Below are positions 36,291-45,845 of a stretch of DNA of 64,000 bases, one piece after another (within the stretch, counting starts at the first letter, position 1; each line of letters starts with the position of its first letter). The notes beneath the pieces were generated by a model. That model was not told the origin of the DNA and made no database searches. It worked only from the letters and a program-made list of their open reading frames with translations. The DNA is taken from NCBI RefSeq assembly GCF_002067275.1, contig NZ_MVQX01000013.1:62001-126000 (forward strand). Reading direction: 5' to 3'. Position numbers and translations under genes: made by a program. The stretch is from Methanomethylovorans sp. PtaU1.Bin093 (lineage in GTDB: Archaea; Halobacteriota; Methanosarcinia; Methanosarcinales; Methanosarcinaceae).

Positions 36291-36578
36291 TCAATCCGCA
36301 TCGTTGACCCATGCAGCCAGTTCATCATACAGGAACTTTTCGGCAGCTTGCACCACTTCGAGTTTACCGCGCAGTACCAGCAGTTCTCTCTGGTCACATT
36401 CTATTATGTTCACTGATATCTTTCTTTCTACAGGTTCAAGGTCGAATTCTTCTACCATATCGTATATGATATAAGAGGGAGTTCCCGGCGGGATTATCAG
36501 ATCATAAAGGTCTTCAAGCTGTTCTTCTTCGATCTCTTTTTTGGGCTTAAGGTCTTCAAGTGTAAGTTTTCTTGCCAT
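36291..36578 (-). CDS. Conserved archaeal hypothetical protein
   Basis: A 95-residue protein starting [20 protein letters not shown] after AGGTGAGCAG. The central part has [19 protein letters not shown] and a C-terminal alpha/beta end with [20 protein letters not shown]. No domain is recognised with certainty. The start was moved 66 codons downstream of the longest frame because the upstream portion is Cys/Phe/Tyr-rich and not protein-like. Confidence 0.72.
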   Translation of the reverse strand: MARKLTLEDLKPKKEIEEEQLEDLYDLIIPPGTPSYIIYDMVEEFDLEPVERKISVNIIECDQRELLVLRGKLEVVQAAEKFLYDELAAWVNDAD

Positions 36579-37138
36579 CTGCTCACCTATTGCAGAGACC
36601 TGATATTCAGCTTCAGCATAAAAAGTAAACGGATAAGAATAGAAATAACATGGCATATTGAGTACTAAGGTTCTTTTGCAAAAAAGTAAGCAAAAGGTAT
36701 TGGAATGATGTCTCTGATGATACATGTCGCAAATATTATAGCAAAAGGGATAAAATATGCAATGAATTGGATTCAAAACTCAGTTTGGTACTGGTTTACC
36801 AAAGATTGGCGAAACAAAATCATTGTACATCAGGCTTTCATTACTCGTCATTTAAGGCAAAAATCAAGAAAAGCAGCAGTTTTTAAACGAACACTTTGAA
36901 TGGATATCTTTATATAACTTTGATTTAGCGATCATTGACACTTTTATTACCCTAGGATTTATTTAAATGTATTATATGTATATTTTTTAATATACATTAG
37001 ATGTGCTGATATGAAAATAAGCGGAATTTTATTTTTATAGAATAATAAGAACAAACTGAGTGTAGAATATATACAGCAAAATTGCCCGTTTTCCGGGCTT
37101 ACAAAATAAATAAAAACTCCCAAACCAAAACAGATTCT
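36579..37138. other. AT-rich intergenic region upstream of adenine deaminase
   Basis: No gene is supported. The strongly AT-rich 36900-37080 part includes GAATATATAC (37066-37075), a likely TATA box for ade, followed by the hairpin GCCCG-TTTTC-CGGGC at 37084-37098, near the expected transcription start. Between 36660 and 36890 there are two short overlapping open frames without good starts. Confidence 0.5.
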
Positions 37139-38773
37139 ATGCAAAGGATCAAAGGAAAACTGGTAGATGTTATCCAACGGGATATTTACAATGCAATCGT
37201 CATTGTTGAGGACGGGAAGATCCAAAATGTCCAAAGGACGGAAGAGGAGTTTGATAGATATTTACTGCCCGGATTCATAGATGCTCATGTCCACATCGAA
37301 AGTTCAATGCTAAAACCTTCTGAATTTGCCGCAATGGCTGTCAGACATGGTACTGTTGCTACGGTATCCGACCCACACGAAATAGCTAATGTGTGTGGTC
37401 TTGAAGGTATCTTTTACATGATAAGAGAATCTGAAAACGTACCTGTAAAAATACATTTTACTGCTCCAAGTTGTGTACCTGCAACAGAATTTGAAAACAC
37501 TGGCCATAGGTTGTCAGCAAAGGAAATAGGAATACTGATGCAAGAGCCAAAAATAGTTGCACTGGGAGAAATGATGAACTATCCTGGTGTACTGAACGAT
37601 GACACTGAAGTATATGCTAAGATCAAAGCTGCCTTTGATGCAGGTAAACCGGTTGACGGTCATGCACCTGAGCTTGGAGGGGAAGACCTTAAAAAATACA
37701 TCCGTGCAGGGATAAGTACGGACCACGAATGTACCCGGCTGGAAGAAGCCGTGGAAAAAATAGAGAATGGTATGCATATCCTGATCAGGGAAGGCTCTGC
37801 TGCACAAAACTTCGATACTCTTCATCCTCTTATCGCGAGGTACCCTGGCTCTTGTATGTTCTGCACAGATGACTGTCATCCTGATCATCTTGAGAAGGGG
37901 CATATAAACAGGCTTGTGTCAAGAGCCATAGCTGCAGGTCACGATCTCTTCGATGTATTACGGGTCTCTTCCTGCAACGCATCAAAACACTATAAGATCA
38001 ATACCGGAATGCTACAGCCTGGAGATCCGGCAGATCTCATAATTGTCAATTCCCTGGATAAAATGGATGTCGTTGCAACCTATATAGGCGGAAAACCTGT
38101 GTTTGAAAATGGTAATGTACTTTTTCAGGGATCTATGTCAAAACCGATCAATAATTTCAAATTAAAGAAAAAAATCAAACCTGAACAACTGGAAGTATAC
38201 TCCAAAGCTGATCTCTTTAAGATCATACAGGCCTTTGATGGTTCCCTTTTCACAGATATTCTGGAACACCGGCTCCCGAAGAAAAATGGAAAAGTATTTG
38301 CGGATCCGGCGAACGGGATCAATAAGATAGCAGTAATTAACCGTTATACGGAAGATCCGGTGCCTTCCATAGGTTTCATTAAGGGTTTCGATATTAAAAA
38401 AGGAGCAATAGCTTCCACGGTTGCCCATGATTCCCATAACATTATAGCTATAGGGGCGGATGATGTGGATCTGGCCAGGGTCATCAACAGACTTATCGGA
38501 TCAAGGGGTGGTCTGGCTCTGTCAGAAGGAGTGAATACATATCATCTTCCTCTGTCGATAGCCGGACTGATCTCTGATGAACAAGCGGGTATTGTTATTG
38601 AAACCTATGAAAAGCTGAACGAAAAGATCCGCCAAATAGGCTGTAACTTAAGCTCAGCTTTTATGACAATGTCGTTCATGGCATTATTGGTAATACCAAA
38701 ATTAAAGATAAGTAACAAAGGTTTATTTGACGTATCGGAGTTCAAATTGACAGTTCTGGAAAAAGATACTTAA
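37139..38773 (+). CDS. ade: Adenine deaminase
   Basis: A 544-residue amidohydrolase converting adenine to hypoxanthine and ammonia. The metal-binding motif is PGFIDAHVHIESSML; other family blocks are TVATVSDPHEIANV, VALGEMMNYPGVL, VDGHAPELGG and STDHECTRLEEA. The C-terminal region contains HDSHNIIAIGADDVD, typical of AdeC. The start is taken at MQRIKGKLVDV (37139); an in-frame ATG at 37082 would overlap the promoter hairpin. A role in purine salvage fits the nearby purA only loosely. Confidence 0.93.
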   Translation: MQRIKGKLVDVIQRDIYNAIVIVEDGKIQNVQRTEEEFDRYLLPGFIDAHVHIESSMLKPSEFAAMAVRHGTVATVSDPHEIANVCGLEGIFYMIRESENVPVKIHFTAPSCVPATEFENTGHRLSAKEIGILMQEPKIVALGEMMNYPGVLNDDTEVYAKIKAAFDAGKPVDGHAPELGGEDLKKYIRAGISTDHECTRLEEAVEKIENGMHILIREGSAAQNFDTLHPLIARYPGSCMFCTDDCHPDHLEKGHINRLVSRAIAAGHDLFDVLRVSSCNASKHYKINTGMLQPGDPADLIIVNSLDKMDVVATYIGGKPVFENGNVLFQGSMSKPINNFKLKKKIKPEQLEVYSKADLFKIIQAFDGSLFTDILEHRLPKKNGKVFADPANGINKIAVINRYTEDPVPSIGFIKGFDIKKGAIASTVAHDSHNIIAIGADDVDLARVINRLIGSRGGLALSEGVNTYHLPLSIAGLISDEQAGIVIETYEKLNEKIRQIGCNLSSAFMTMSFMALLVIPKLKISNKGLFDVSEFKLTVLEKDT

Positions 38774-38829
38774 ATGCAAGAAATCTGTGACTACTCCACA
38801 GCCGAATACTTGCAGGAAAGAGTAGTTCA

Positions 38830-38919
38830 TTAGATAAGGATTATTAGAAAACCTGCTAACATAAATCCCACTGCTAAAAGCAGTATCAGGTACAAGATGA
38901 TTCCAATATCCGGATCCAT
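38830..38919 (-). CDS. Possible 29-residue single-helix membrane protein
   Basis: On the minus strand, MDPDIGIILYLILLLAVGFM continues LAGFLIILI and stops: an acidic cap and one 24-residue hydrophobic helix. TCTATATC about 25-30 bases upstream could be a TATA box, suggesting a leaderless message; no Shine-Dalgarno is seen. It is the only open frame of note in this 312-base gap. Evidence is composition only; it may be chance. Confidence 0.38.
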   Translation of the reverse strand: MDPDIGIILYLILLLAVGFMLAGFLIILI

Positions 38920-39085
38920 AAATATGCATTTATGCTATTTCAGATATAGAACTTATGTTCCTGTGTACACACATAATTCTTCAGAACTTGAAATTAGCAT
39001 TGATGGCTTATTACTCATAAAAAATAAAATTTGATATACAAAATAACCTCTCTGGTCCCTGCAAGCTATGTAGAGGTCTGGCGGC

Positions 39086-39295
39086 TCATTGCTTTCCGTA
39101 TTTTTCCGGTATTTTCTGGTCAGGTGTGACCCCATAGAACTTAGTCCTTGCCTTACCCCAGATACAGCCATTTTTGCCGCAAATCTTCAGTTCAATGTCC
39201 TGTATAGCCTTACAGATACTATTGCCTGCTCTTGCTCCTTTACAGACGATACAATACTTTTCACAGAATACCGGTGGTTTGTCATTGACTGCCAT
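39086..39295 (-). CDS. Cys-rich small protein
   Basis: A 69-residue protein with six cysteines in two groups: FCEKYCIVCKG (CxxxCxxC), then NSICKA and LKICGKNGCIWGK. The spacing suggests a zinc or iron-sulfur site. The ATG follows AGGAAG. It lies in a minus-strand pair with the iron-sulfur flavoprotein gene, with an inverted repeat and TATA-like sequence (39351-39374) between them. Function is unknown. Confidence 0.68.
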   Translation of the reverse strand: MAVNDKPPVFCEKYCIVCKGARAGNSICKAIQDIELKICGKNGCIWGKARTKFYGVTPDQKIPEKYGKQ

Positions 39296-39350
39296 ATTAC
39301 GACTTCCTGGGAAATGCTTCGGGAGGATTGCGATAAACTGCTTTTCCCTA

Positions 39351-39374
39351 CGTATAAAATATACTTTTTATACG
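39351..39374. promoter_or_regulatory. Inverted repeat over TATA-like sequence before the Cys-rich gene
   Basis: CGTATAAA-N8-TTTATACG, a perfect eight-base inverted repeat that itself contains the TATAAA-like promoter element on each strand. It lies 56 bases upstream of the Cys-rich gene's start and could be an operator or a symmetric promoter. Confidence 0.45.
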
Positions 39375-39434
39375 AACCTGTGGATGTCAGGGGTTTATCA
39401 GGATCCTCCGCTGCTTTAACACTTACAAAACATT

Positions 39435-39992
39435 TTAATTTATCAGTTTTGATCCTGCTGCTTTTGCTCTGCCCATCAGTTCTGCGTTACTTTTCACTGA
39501 ACCTGGCTCGCTATACCCTGCAGCTATGATAGTATCGATGGTCTCTATACCCATGAAATTCTTGATGTTCCCTGCAAACTCATTGAATACCGCTGCATAT
39601 ATACCCGCGTCAGGTGCACCATGTGAACCAACGAGTACAGCTTTTTTCCCGGGTGACACACGGGGAGAGAAATCCGGATTGATGAGGGAATAGCACCTGT
39701 CCAGGAACAGGCGCATCTGGCCTGTGAACTGGCTGAAGTATATGGGGGAGCCCAGTACAACGGCATCTGCTTTTATGATCGAGTTCAGGACCCTGGTCAG
39801 ATCATCCTGTAACTTGCATTTATCGTGTATCTTACAATAGCCGCATCCCTGACAGCCTTTGAACTCCAGTTCATTGAGATGGAATATCTCTGTTTCGGCT
39901 CCTGCCTCTGCTGCTGATTCAAGGGTCTGTCTGACAAGCGTTGCTGTGTTTCCGTTCATGCGCGGGCTTCCGATAATACCTATTACCTTCAT
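39435..39992 (-). CDS. isf: Iron-sulfur flavoprotein (NADPH-dependent FMN reductase family)
   Basis: A 185-residue flavodoxin-like protein: MKVIGIIGSPRMNGNTATLV is the FMN phosphate-binding start, and GCQGCGYCKIHDKC is the compact cysteine motif that ligates a 4Fe-4S cluster in methanogen Isf. SPIYFSQFTGQMRLFLDR and LVGSHGAPD are FMN-domain blocks. Isf proteins of Methanosarcina detoxify O2/H2O2 using ferredoxin electrons. It is divergent from the HxlR gene. Confidence 0.92.
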   Translation of the reverse strand: MKVIGIIGSPRMNGNTATLVRQTLESAAEAGAETEIFHLNELEFKGCQGCGYCKIHDKCKLQDDLTRVLNSIIKADAVVLGSPIYFSQFTGQMRLFLDRCYSLINPDFSPRVSPGKKAVLVGSHGAPDAGIYAAVFNEFAGNIKNFMGIETIDTIIAAGYSEPGSVKSNAELMGRAKAAGSKLIN

Positions 39993-40023
39993 ATGTTCGC
40001 CTCTTGATCATATTGAAATGTGC

Positions 40024-40105
40024 TACCCATCAAGGGTATTCTTCTATTCTATTTAGATTAACTATATTTATATACCATACAATCATTTAGGGTAGTAACT
40101 TACCC
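40024..40105. promoter_or_regulatory. Two GGGTA-type palindromes between isf and hxlR
   Basis: TACCC-ATCAA-GGGTA (40024-40038) and GGGTA-GTAACT-TACCC (40090-40105) share half-sites in opposite order. The first lies near the isf start, the second 11 bases before the hxlR ATG and beyond the TATA-like ATATTTATATA (40065-40078). They are candidate operators for the HxlR protein. Confidence 0.5.
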
Positions 40106-40115
40106 ATGTGATATA

Positions 40116-40502
40116 ATGCAAAAAATAGAAAATGATCATTGCACTCTAAACCATTGTAATTGTCCCATCGAGGCAACTTTGAACGTGATCGGAGGCAAAT
40201 GGAAACCCATGATACTGTGCCTGCTGGCCAACGATACCTTACGTTATAATAAGATCCAGCAGCTTATTCCTGAAGTATCTCCAAAGATGCTCACAAAACA
40301 GCTGAGAGAACTTGAAGATGATGGGCTGGTGGCAAGAAAGATGTACCCGGAGATCCCGCCGAAGGTCGAATATTCAATAACAGATATTGGGAGAACTGTT
40401 CTGCCGGTCTTACAAACATTGCTGGACTGGGGAGCCGAATATCTGGGAAAGAAGTGTATTGTAACAATGCAAGTGGAACAAATTGAATTATTGAAGTTTT
40501 AG
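40116..40502 (+). CDS. HxlR-family thiol-type regulator
   Basis: A 128-residue winged-helix regulator with the family blocks CPIEATLNVIGGKWKPMILC, FRYNKIQQLI-like LRYNKIQQLIPEVSPKMLTK and PPKVEYSITDIGRTV. Cysteines at 9, 14 and 16 sit just before the DNA-binding domain, where redox-sensing HxlR proteins (YodB and methanogen MdrR types) carry theirs. Between isf and a flavodoxin gene, so redox or electrophile control of these is a reasonable inference. Confidence 0.88.
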   Translation: MQKIENDHCTLNHCNCPIEATLNVIGGKWKPMILCLLANDTLRYNKIQQLIPEVSPKMLTKQLRELEDDGLVARKMYPEIPPKVEYSITDIGRTVLPVLQTLLDWGAEYLGKKCIVTMQVEQIELLKF

Positions 40503-40669
40503 TTCTTATGAAATGTGATCCTTTTACACGGAAAGTAGATGTCAAAGCTAGCTTCAAAACATTGTATTTCTTTTTGCTAATATTTTCATACAAATAATGC
40601 ATACTTTACGAAACTTATATATATGTCCAGCAGATACTTACTAATTATCAAAATATGGGGAGATGCAAT

Positions 40670-41164
40670 ATGAAAACACTTGTTACGTATATGAGCCAGA
40701 CCGGAAACACAAAGAAGATAGCGGAAGCCATTTATGGCGAACTTGAAGGGGAAAAGGCGATCAAGCCCATATCTGAGGTCAAGGACCTTGAAGGATATGA
40801 TCTTGCTTTCATCGGCTTCCCTATATTGCAGTTCGATATTCCGCCAGTGGTAAAGAATTTTTTATCAGCCAGTACTAAAGGTAAAAAAATTGCAATATTC
40901 ATGACACACGCTGTTCCTGAAGGATTTGAAGCCATCCATTCATGGACCGGTTCCTACGAGCAGGCCGCAGCTGGAGCAAAGATCCTCGGTGCATTTGATT
41001 GTCAGGGCGAGCTTGCCCAGCCTATAATTGACATGCTGTTAAAGGCCGATGATCCGCAGATGAAAGCATTTGGTGAGATGGGACCATCCACAAAAGGACA
41101 GCCTGATGAGTCCAGGGTAAAGAAAGCCAAGGCATTTGCCAAGGAAGTACAGGCAAAAGCCTGA
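40670..41164 (+). CDS. Flavodoxin-like protein
   Basis: A 164-residue FMN protein: MKTLVTYMSQTGNTKKIAEA carries the phosphate loop SQTGNTKK, and the later segments FIGFPILQFDIPPVVKNFL and FMTHAVPEG fit the flavodoxin fold. The ATG at 40670 follows GGGGAGA; an in-frame ATG at 40655 is upstream of this site. It could carry electrons for the neighbouring Isf or another reductase. A hairpin terminator follows. Confidence 0.88.
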   Translation: MKTLVTYMSQTGNTKKIAEAIYGELEGEKAIKPISEVKDLEGYDLAFIGFPILQFDIPPVVKNFLSASTKGKKIAIFMTHAVPEGFEAIHSWTGSYEQAAAGAKILGAFDCQGELAQPIIDMLLKADDPQMKAFGEMGPSTKGQPDESRVKKAKAFAKEVQAKA

Positions 41165-41180
41165 TATCACAAAGATGGCA

Positions 41181-41214
41181 AGGAGTTCTTTTTCAGGACT
41201 CCTGCTATTTCTTT
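41181..41214 (+). terminator. Hairpin terminator after the flavodoxin gene
   Basis: AGGAGT (41181-41186), loop of 11 bases, ACTCCT (41198-41203), with TTTCTTTTT following. Sixteen bases past the stop codon. Confidence 0.55.
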
Positions 41215-41406
41215 TTCTAAAATACCATGCGAACAATATGAGGTACATATTGGAGCATGTTCGAAAATGGTTGCTTATATTGCCAATGATCAAAAAATAT
41301 CTCAAGAGGCTCTATCAATGAAGATGATCCTCTTTTTCCTGAGCATGCTGAGAATTGCATGAATCCCGCTATCAATCTAATGCAACATGTTCTCAAGGTA
41401 AATGTG

Positions 41407-41742
41407 TCAACACTCCTCCATGAAATTATAAAATGATTCTTTTGTTAATGATAACTTCAAACGTTCATTAACCAGATCAATGAATACCTGCAGGTATCGG
41501 GGAGGCACACAATTAAGGCTCTCACTTCCATTCTCTGTAAGTGACAGCAAATAATGCAAGTCTTCCGTACCAAGCTTTTCCAGCCTTTTCCTGAAATCAT
41601 TTTCATCGGTGGCAAAATGATTGGCAAGAGGCGGAAGGATAGATCTGTATGGAGCACCTGAACCTGCACAATCCAGGCCTTTACACTCAGGAGCTACCTG
41701 CTTTAATAGGTCAATATCTTTTTGTGATAGGTCTCTGGGCAT
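41407..41742 (-). CDS. Hypothetical protein with Cys pair
   Basis: A 111-residue soluble, helix-rich protein. The N-terminal part contains VAPECKGLDCAGSGAPYRSI, the rest is helical (ENDFRKRLEKLGTEDLHYLL). Similar sequences may exist in other methanogens, but no function is recognised. AAGGAAG precedes the start. Confidence 0.7.
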   Translation of the reverse strand: MPRDLSQKDIDLLKQVAPECKGLDCAGSGAPYRSILPPLANHFATDENDFRKRLEKLGTEDLHYLLSLTENGSESLNCVPPRYLQVFIDLVNERLKLSLTKESFYNFMEEC

Positions 41743-41946
41743 TTTATGTCTTCCTTTCCATCTTTAACCTGCTGGTTTAGTATGATATCGATCTTATTTA
41801 TCTCTATATATTATGTTCTTGACAATAATACTTTTACGACCTCATAATTGATTGATAATGTCAATAGATATTGAAATTTCTACAACTCCATAGGTTATGC
41901 TTATATAGTAAAGTGTTATAGGACTTTTCAAACCTGGTGTTATGTT

Positions 41947-42492
41947 ATGGCGGATAAGAGGAAAAAAAAAGATAAAGTAAAAAGTAAAGGTTCCTTCGAA
42001 GAGGTCTTTGGCCCAGGTTATTTTGTTCATATAGAGGATCTGGTAGAAAAAATGATAGAAAATCTGGGGCCAGGCTTTAAAAAGCTGCCGGGACCTCTGG
42101 TCTACGGTTTTTCTGTCATAGGTCGTTCCGAGGGTGATACCTTGATAAGAGAGTTCGGCAGCTTATCGGTAGAATCTGGAACAGAGGTATTTGAAGAAAA
42201 GAATTCCTTTGTCCAGAAACGCAAACCTTTGATAGATGTAGTAGAAAGCGATGATAAAATATACGTTACTGCCGAAATTCCGGGAATATCCACGGGTGAG
42301 ATCATTCTCAAAGCCACAGACAGTTCCCTTGATCTTAAGGCATCTCACGGCGGATGTAAGTACTCAGAACAAATATCACTTTCGTCAAAAGTTGATCCTG
42401 AAAGCACAACAGCAACTTACCGCAATGGAGTACTGGAAGTTGTACTAAAGATGTTCAACTCTGATAAGACAGTGCTCGTGCATATCGAATAG
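41947..42492 (+). CDS. Hsp20/alpha-crystallin family small heat-shock protein
   Basis: A 181-residue protein with a charged N-terminus (MADKRKKKDKVKSKG) and a C-terminal alpha-crystallin domain: PLIDVVESDDKIYVTAEIPG is the first strand pair, and YRNGVLEVVLKM carries the conserved GVLE. It lacks the usual C-terminal I-x-I. Gas-vesicle GvpH-like proteins share this architecture, but no gvp genes are here. GGTGTT precedes the ATG. Confidence 0.85.
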   Translation: MADKRKKKDKVKSKGSFEEVFGPGYFVHIEDLVEKMIENLGPGFKKLPGPLVYGFSVIGRSEGDTLIREFGSLSVESGTEVFEEKNSFVQKRKPLIDVVESDDKIYVTAEIPGISTGEIILKATDSSLDLKASHGGCKYSEQISLSSKVDPESTTATYRNGVLEVVLKMFNSDKTVLVHIE

Positions 42493-42652
42493 ATCGTTTA
42501 GTTCGTATCATGTTCTATTCTACCTTTACAGGTATATTGATACTTAACAGACATATTTTTTCCAGCATGCAACCAGTAGAAATTCTTTGGTATATAAGGT
42601 CCAAATCCTTCATTAAAAACAATTATATATGGGTAGAATAATGGGGGTAGGC

Positions 42653-45019
42653 ATGGACCCATTCATCTCAGTAACCTTGGCGGTATTCCTACCCTTCTTG
42701 CTGGCTCTTGCCGTGCCAGCAGTAGAGAAGTTGATAAAACACAGAATTGGCTGGTTTGCTTCGTTCATTGCTTTAATTAGCTTTTTGCTGGTTATCAGTC
42801 TCGTTCCTCTTGTAATACATGGTGAACACTTCCAGGCATCTGTGGAGTGGATTCCATCAATGGGTATTGAATACAGCATATATGTGGATGGACTGAGCAT
42901 CCTATTCGGGATCATTATCACAGGTATAGGCATAATCATTATGTCTTACTCTAATGGGTACATGGGCCTTAAGGAAGATCTGCCCCGGTATTATCAATGG
43001 CTTCTCCTGTTCATGGGCTCCATGCTGGGAATGGTATTCGCTGCCAATACCATAATGCTCTTTATCTTCTGGGAACTCACCAGTATCACTTCTTTCATGC
43101 TTATCGGTTACTGGAGGAACAAGCCAGAATCAGTTTATGGTGCCACTAAATCTCTGCTGGTGACAGCAGCAGGCGGGCTTTTCATGCTTGCAGGTTTCAT
43201 CGTGTTGCGTTCTATTACGGGCACTTTCGATATACCCGCCATCCTGCAGAATGAAACGCTCATACAAACTGTGCAAGGCCATAAATTGTTCCTGGCAGCT
43301 CTTATATTGATATTCATCGGAGCGGCATCAAAATCCGCCCAGGGTCCTTTCTATATATGGCTTCCCAATGCAATGGAAGCACCCACTCCGGTCAGTGCAT
43401 TCCTGCACTCAGCTACCATGGTGAAAGCTGGAATATACCTCGTTGCCAGGGTCCATCCTATATTCTCAGGCACAGAAGCCTGGTTCATACTGGTCAGCGG
43501 AACCGGAATCATCACAATGCTGGTTGCAGGTTTCCTGGCTTTCAGGCAGATCGATATAAAAGCCCTGCTTGCGTACTCGACGATCAGCCAGCTGGCATAC
43601 ATAATGACGATGTACGGCTATACTACATATCAGGAACCGGGAATTGGAGTTGCTGCTGCAACCTTCCACCTGCTTAATCATGCAACATTCAAAGCATGTC
43701 TTTTCCTTGTGGCCGGTATCGTGGCACATGAAGCCGCTACCCGTGATATTACACGGCTAGGTGGTTTACGACATGAAATGCCCATCACATTCATTATTGC
43801 AACAATTGGGGCTCTTTCCATGGCCGGAGTGCCTCCACTCAATGGTTTTTTGAGCAAGGAAATGTTCTACGAGTCTTCCATTGAGATGGGACACGCACTG
43901 GGAAGTCCTTTTACGTTCATCATTCCGGCATTGGCGGTGGCAGGCGGTGTGTTCACATTTGCCTATTCCATTAAGTTCATAGCTGCCATTTTCCTGGGCA
44001 AGCGCCCCGAGAAAGGGTTGCCTTCCCATATCCACGATCCTTCTTTTGTTATGATCATCCCTGCAGCTTTCCTTGCTGGATTGATCATACTGTTCGGGCT
44101 TGTGCCCTCTATAGCTGTGCAAAATCTCGTCGAACCTACAGCTTCCTCAATAATGATGGAAGCCCAGCACCTTCATGTAAAGCTCTGGCATGGATTGACA
44201 GGTTCTCTGGTAATGACTTTAATCACATTTCTGCTGGGTATTGCAGTATATACGCGTTATGACTCCATAGCTGAATGGCAGAACAGCTTTAACCGGAAGT
44301 ATCCTTTCATCAGTATTAATTACATATACGATGGCCTGGTGAACAACGCAAAAGGCACTTTGAAAAGATTCTCATCTTTCATGCAGCCTGGCCCGGTAAA
44401 GGGCTATGTGCTTGCACTCCTTGTTTTGATGATCATACTATTCGCTATACCTTTCCTGAAGCTTTCAACAGGTTTCATACAAACTCTGAACTTTAATGTG
44501 GAGCCATATGAGTTCCTGGTTTTCTTCTTCATGATAGTGGCTGCTGTAGGAGCGGCAGTGTTGCCAAAATATCTGCCGGCAGTGATCTCCCTTTCAGCTC
44601 TTGGGTACCTGGTAAGCTTACTTTTCATATACCTGTCAGCCCCGGACCTTGCACTTACTCAGGTACTTGTGGAAACCCTTTCCACCATCATCTTCCTGCT
44701 TGCCATTGTGAAGATCCCTCAGACCTTTAAAGAACATATCACTCCTTCCCTGTTCACGAGGGATGCTCTGATAGCAGTATCAGTAGCTTCTGTGGTATTC
44801 ATATTATTAGTAAATGCAACTCAGGGGATCATACCTCCCTTTGAATCACTTTCATACTATTTCATAGAAAAGGCTTGGCCTCTTGCAGGCGGGCATAATA
44901 TTGTCAACGTGATCATCGTGGATTTCAGAGGATATGATACGTTGGGCGAAATATCTGTGATGTGTCTTGCAGCGCTTGGGGTATACAATCTTATACACAG
45001 CAGAGGTGAGAGCGAATGA
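42653..45019 (+). CDS. mrpA: Mrp sodium/proton antiporter subunit A
   Basis: A 788-residue multi-helix protein related to NuoL, with the extra C-terminal MrpA extension. Blocks include [58 protein letters not shown] and [29 protein letters not shown] (42619-42628) is a TATA box about 25 bases ahead, so the message may be nearly leaderless at [10 protein letters not shown] (42653); in-frame ATGs at 42629 and 42641 are alternatives. First gene of the Mrp operon. Confidence 0.95.
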   Translation: MDPFISVTLAVFLPFLLALAVPAVEKLIKHRIGWFASFIALISFLLVISLVPLVIHGEHFQASVEWIPSMGIEYSIYVDGLSILFGIIITGIGIIIMSYSNGYMGLKEDLPRYYQWLLLFMGSMLGMVFAANTIMLFIFWELTSITSFMLIGYWRNKPESVYGATKSLLVTAAGGLFMLAGFIVLRSITGTFDIPAILQNETLIQTVQGHKLFLAALILIFIGAASKSAQGPFYIWLPNAMEAPTPVSAFLHSATMVKAGIYLVARVHPIFSGTEAWFILVSGTGIITMLVAGFLAFRQIDIKALLAYSTISQLAYIMTMYGYTTYQEPGIGVAAATFHLLNHATFKACLFLVAGIVAHEAATRDITRLGGLRHEMPITFIIATIGALSMAGVPPLNGFLSKEMFYESSIEMGHALGSPFTFIIPALAVAGGVFTFAYSIKFIAAIFLGKRPEKGLPSHIHDPSFVMIIPAAFLAGLIILFGLVPSIAVQNLVEPTASSIMMEAQHLHVKLWHGLTGSLVMTLITFLLGIAVYTRYDSIAEWQNSFNRKYPFISINYIYDGLVNNAKGTLKRFSSFMQPGPVKGYVLALLVLMIILFAIPFLKLSTGFIQTLNFNVEPYEFLVFFFMIVAAVGAAVLPKYLPAVISLSALGYLVSLLFIYLSAPDLALTQVLVETLSTIIFLLAIVKIPQTFKEHITPSLFTRDALIAVSVASVVFILLVNATQGIIPPFESLSYYFIEKAWPLAGGHNIVNVIIVDFRGYDTLGEISVMCLAALGVYNLIHSRGESE

Positions 45020-45432
45020 CTACAGTTATTACAAAAATGATCACAAGGATATGCTTGCCACTGGTGGTACTGTTTTCCATATCACTTTTGCTTGCAGGAC
45101 ATAACAACCCGGGCGGAGGGTTTATCGGAGGCGTCATGTTCGCCTCCATCATAGCCCTTTCTTATGTAGTGTACGGGCTTGAAACAATTAAAAGTTCATT
45201 CAGTCCTGATTGGGGCAAATGGTTCGGTTTCGGATTGGTCCTGGCGGCATTCACGGCTTTTGCAGCTCTGCCTTTCGGCCATAACTTCTTCAGGAGTGCA
45301 GTAGAGTTCTTACATATTCCCCTGATAGGAGAGATCGAGCTTGTTTCTGCTGCTTTATTTGACACAGGGGTGTATTTTGTGGTCATAGGTTCTTTACTTA
45401 GTATATTCCAGATGGTTGGTGAGGACAAATGA
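45016..45432 (+). CDS. mrpB: Mrp antiporter subunit B
   Basis: A 138-residue protein with four membrane helices. The conserved segment [20 protein letters not shown] marks MrpB. It starts with an ATGA overlap on mrpA and ends with the same on mrpC, so the operon is translationally coupled. Confidence 0.95.
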   Translation: MTTVITKMITRICLPLVVLFSISLLLAGHNNPGGGFIGGVMFASIIALSYVVYGLETIKSSFSPDWGKWFGFGLVLAAFTAFAALPFGHNFFRSAVEFLHIPLIGEIELVSAALFDTGVYFVVIGSLLSIFQMVGEDK

Positions 45433-45845
45433 ATAACACAGTGCTATCCTTTACTATAGCTGTGCTGTTCGGGATAGGAACTTTCCTGATCCTGCGCAGG
45501 GACATTGTTAGGGTGATCATAGGTTTGAGCGTACTATCTCATGCTGTAAACCTGCTGATAGTATCTGTGGGCGTATTCAGTGGTAAAGATGTACCAATAC
45601 TTACCCATGATGAAGTGGTTCCCACAAACACAATTTTCAGTGACTCTCTGCAGAATAGTGTGCTTGCTCCTTTATTGAACGGAACAGAACCCACACAATT
45701 CGTTGATCCGCTGGTGCAGGCCCTGGTATTGACAGCCATCGTCATCAGCCTTGCAACTACAGCAGTGATCATTATACTTGCTTATCGCATTCATGAAGAG
45801 TATGGTACTACTGATATACAAAAACTTAAGAGGTTGTGGGGATGA
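45429..45845 (+). CDS. mrpC: Mrp antiporter subunit C
   Basis: A 138-residue NuoK-like subunit with three membrane helices: [20 protein letters not shown] and [20 protein letters not shown] are the family blocks. Overlaps the starts and stops of both neighbours by four bases. Confidence 0.95.
   Translation: MNNTVLSFTIAVLFGIGTFLILRRDIVRVIIGLSVLSHAVNLLIVSVGVFSGKDVPILTHDEVVPTNTIFSDSLQNSVLAPLLNGTEPTQFVDPLVQALVLTAIVISLATTAVIIILAYRIHEEYGTTDIQKLKRLWG

Noticed and set aside
36655..36899. Two overlapping open frames in the gap before adenine deaminase
   Set aside because: Neither has a ribosome binding site or a recognisable motif, and both sit in AT-rich DNA where chance frames are common.
37084..37098. 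Hairpin GCCCG-TTTTC-CGGGC before ade considered as a purine riboswitch
   Set aside because: It is a single five-pair hairpin at the expected transcription start and has none of the conserved junction bases of purine aptamers.
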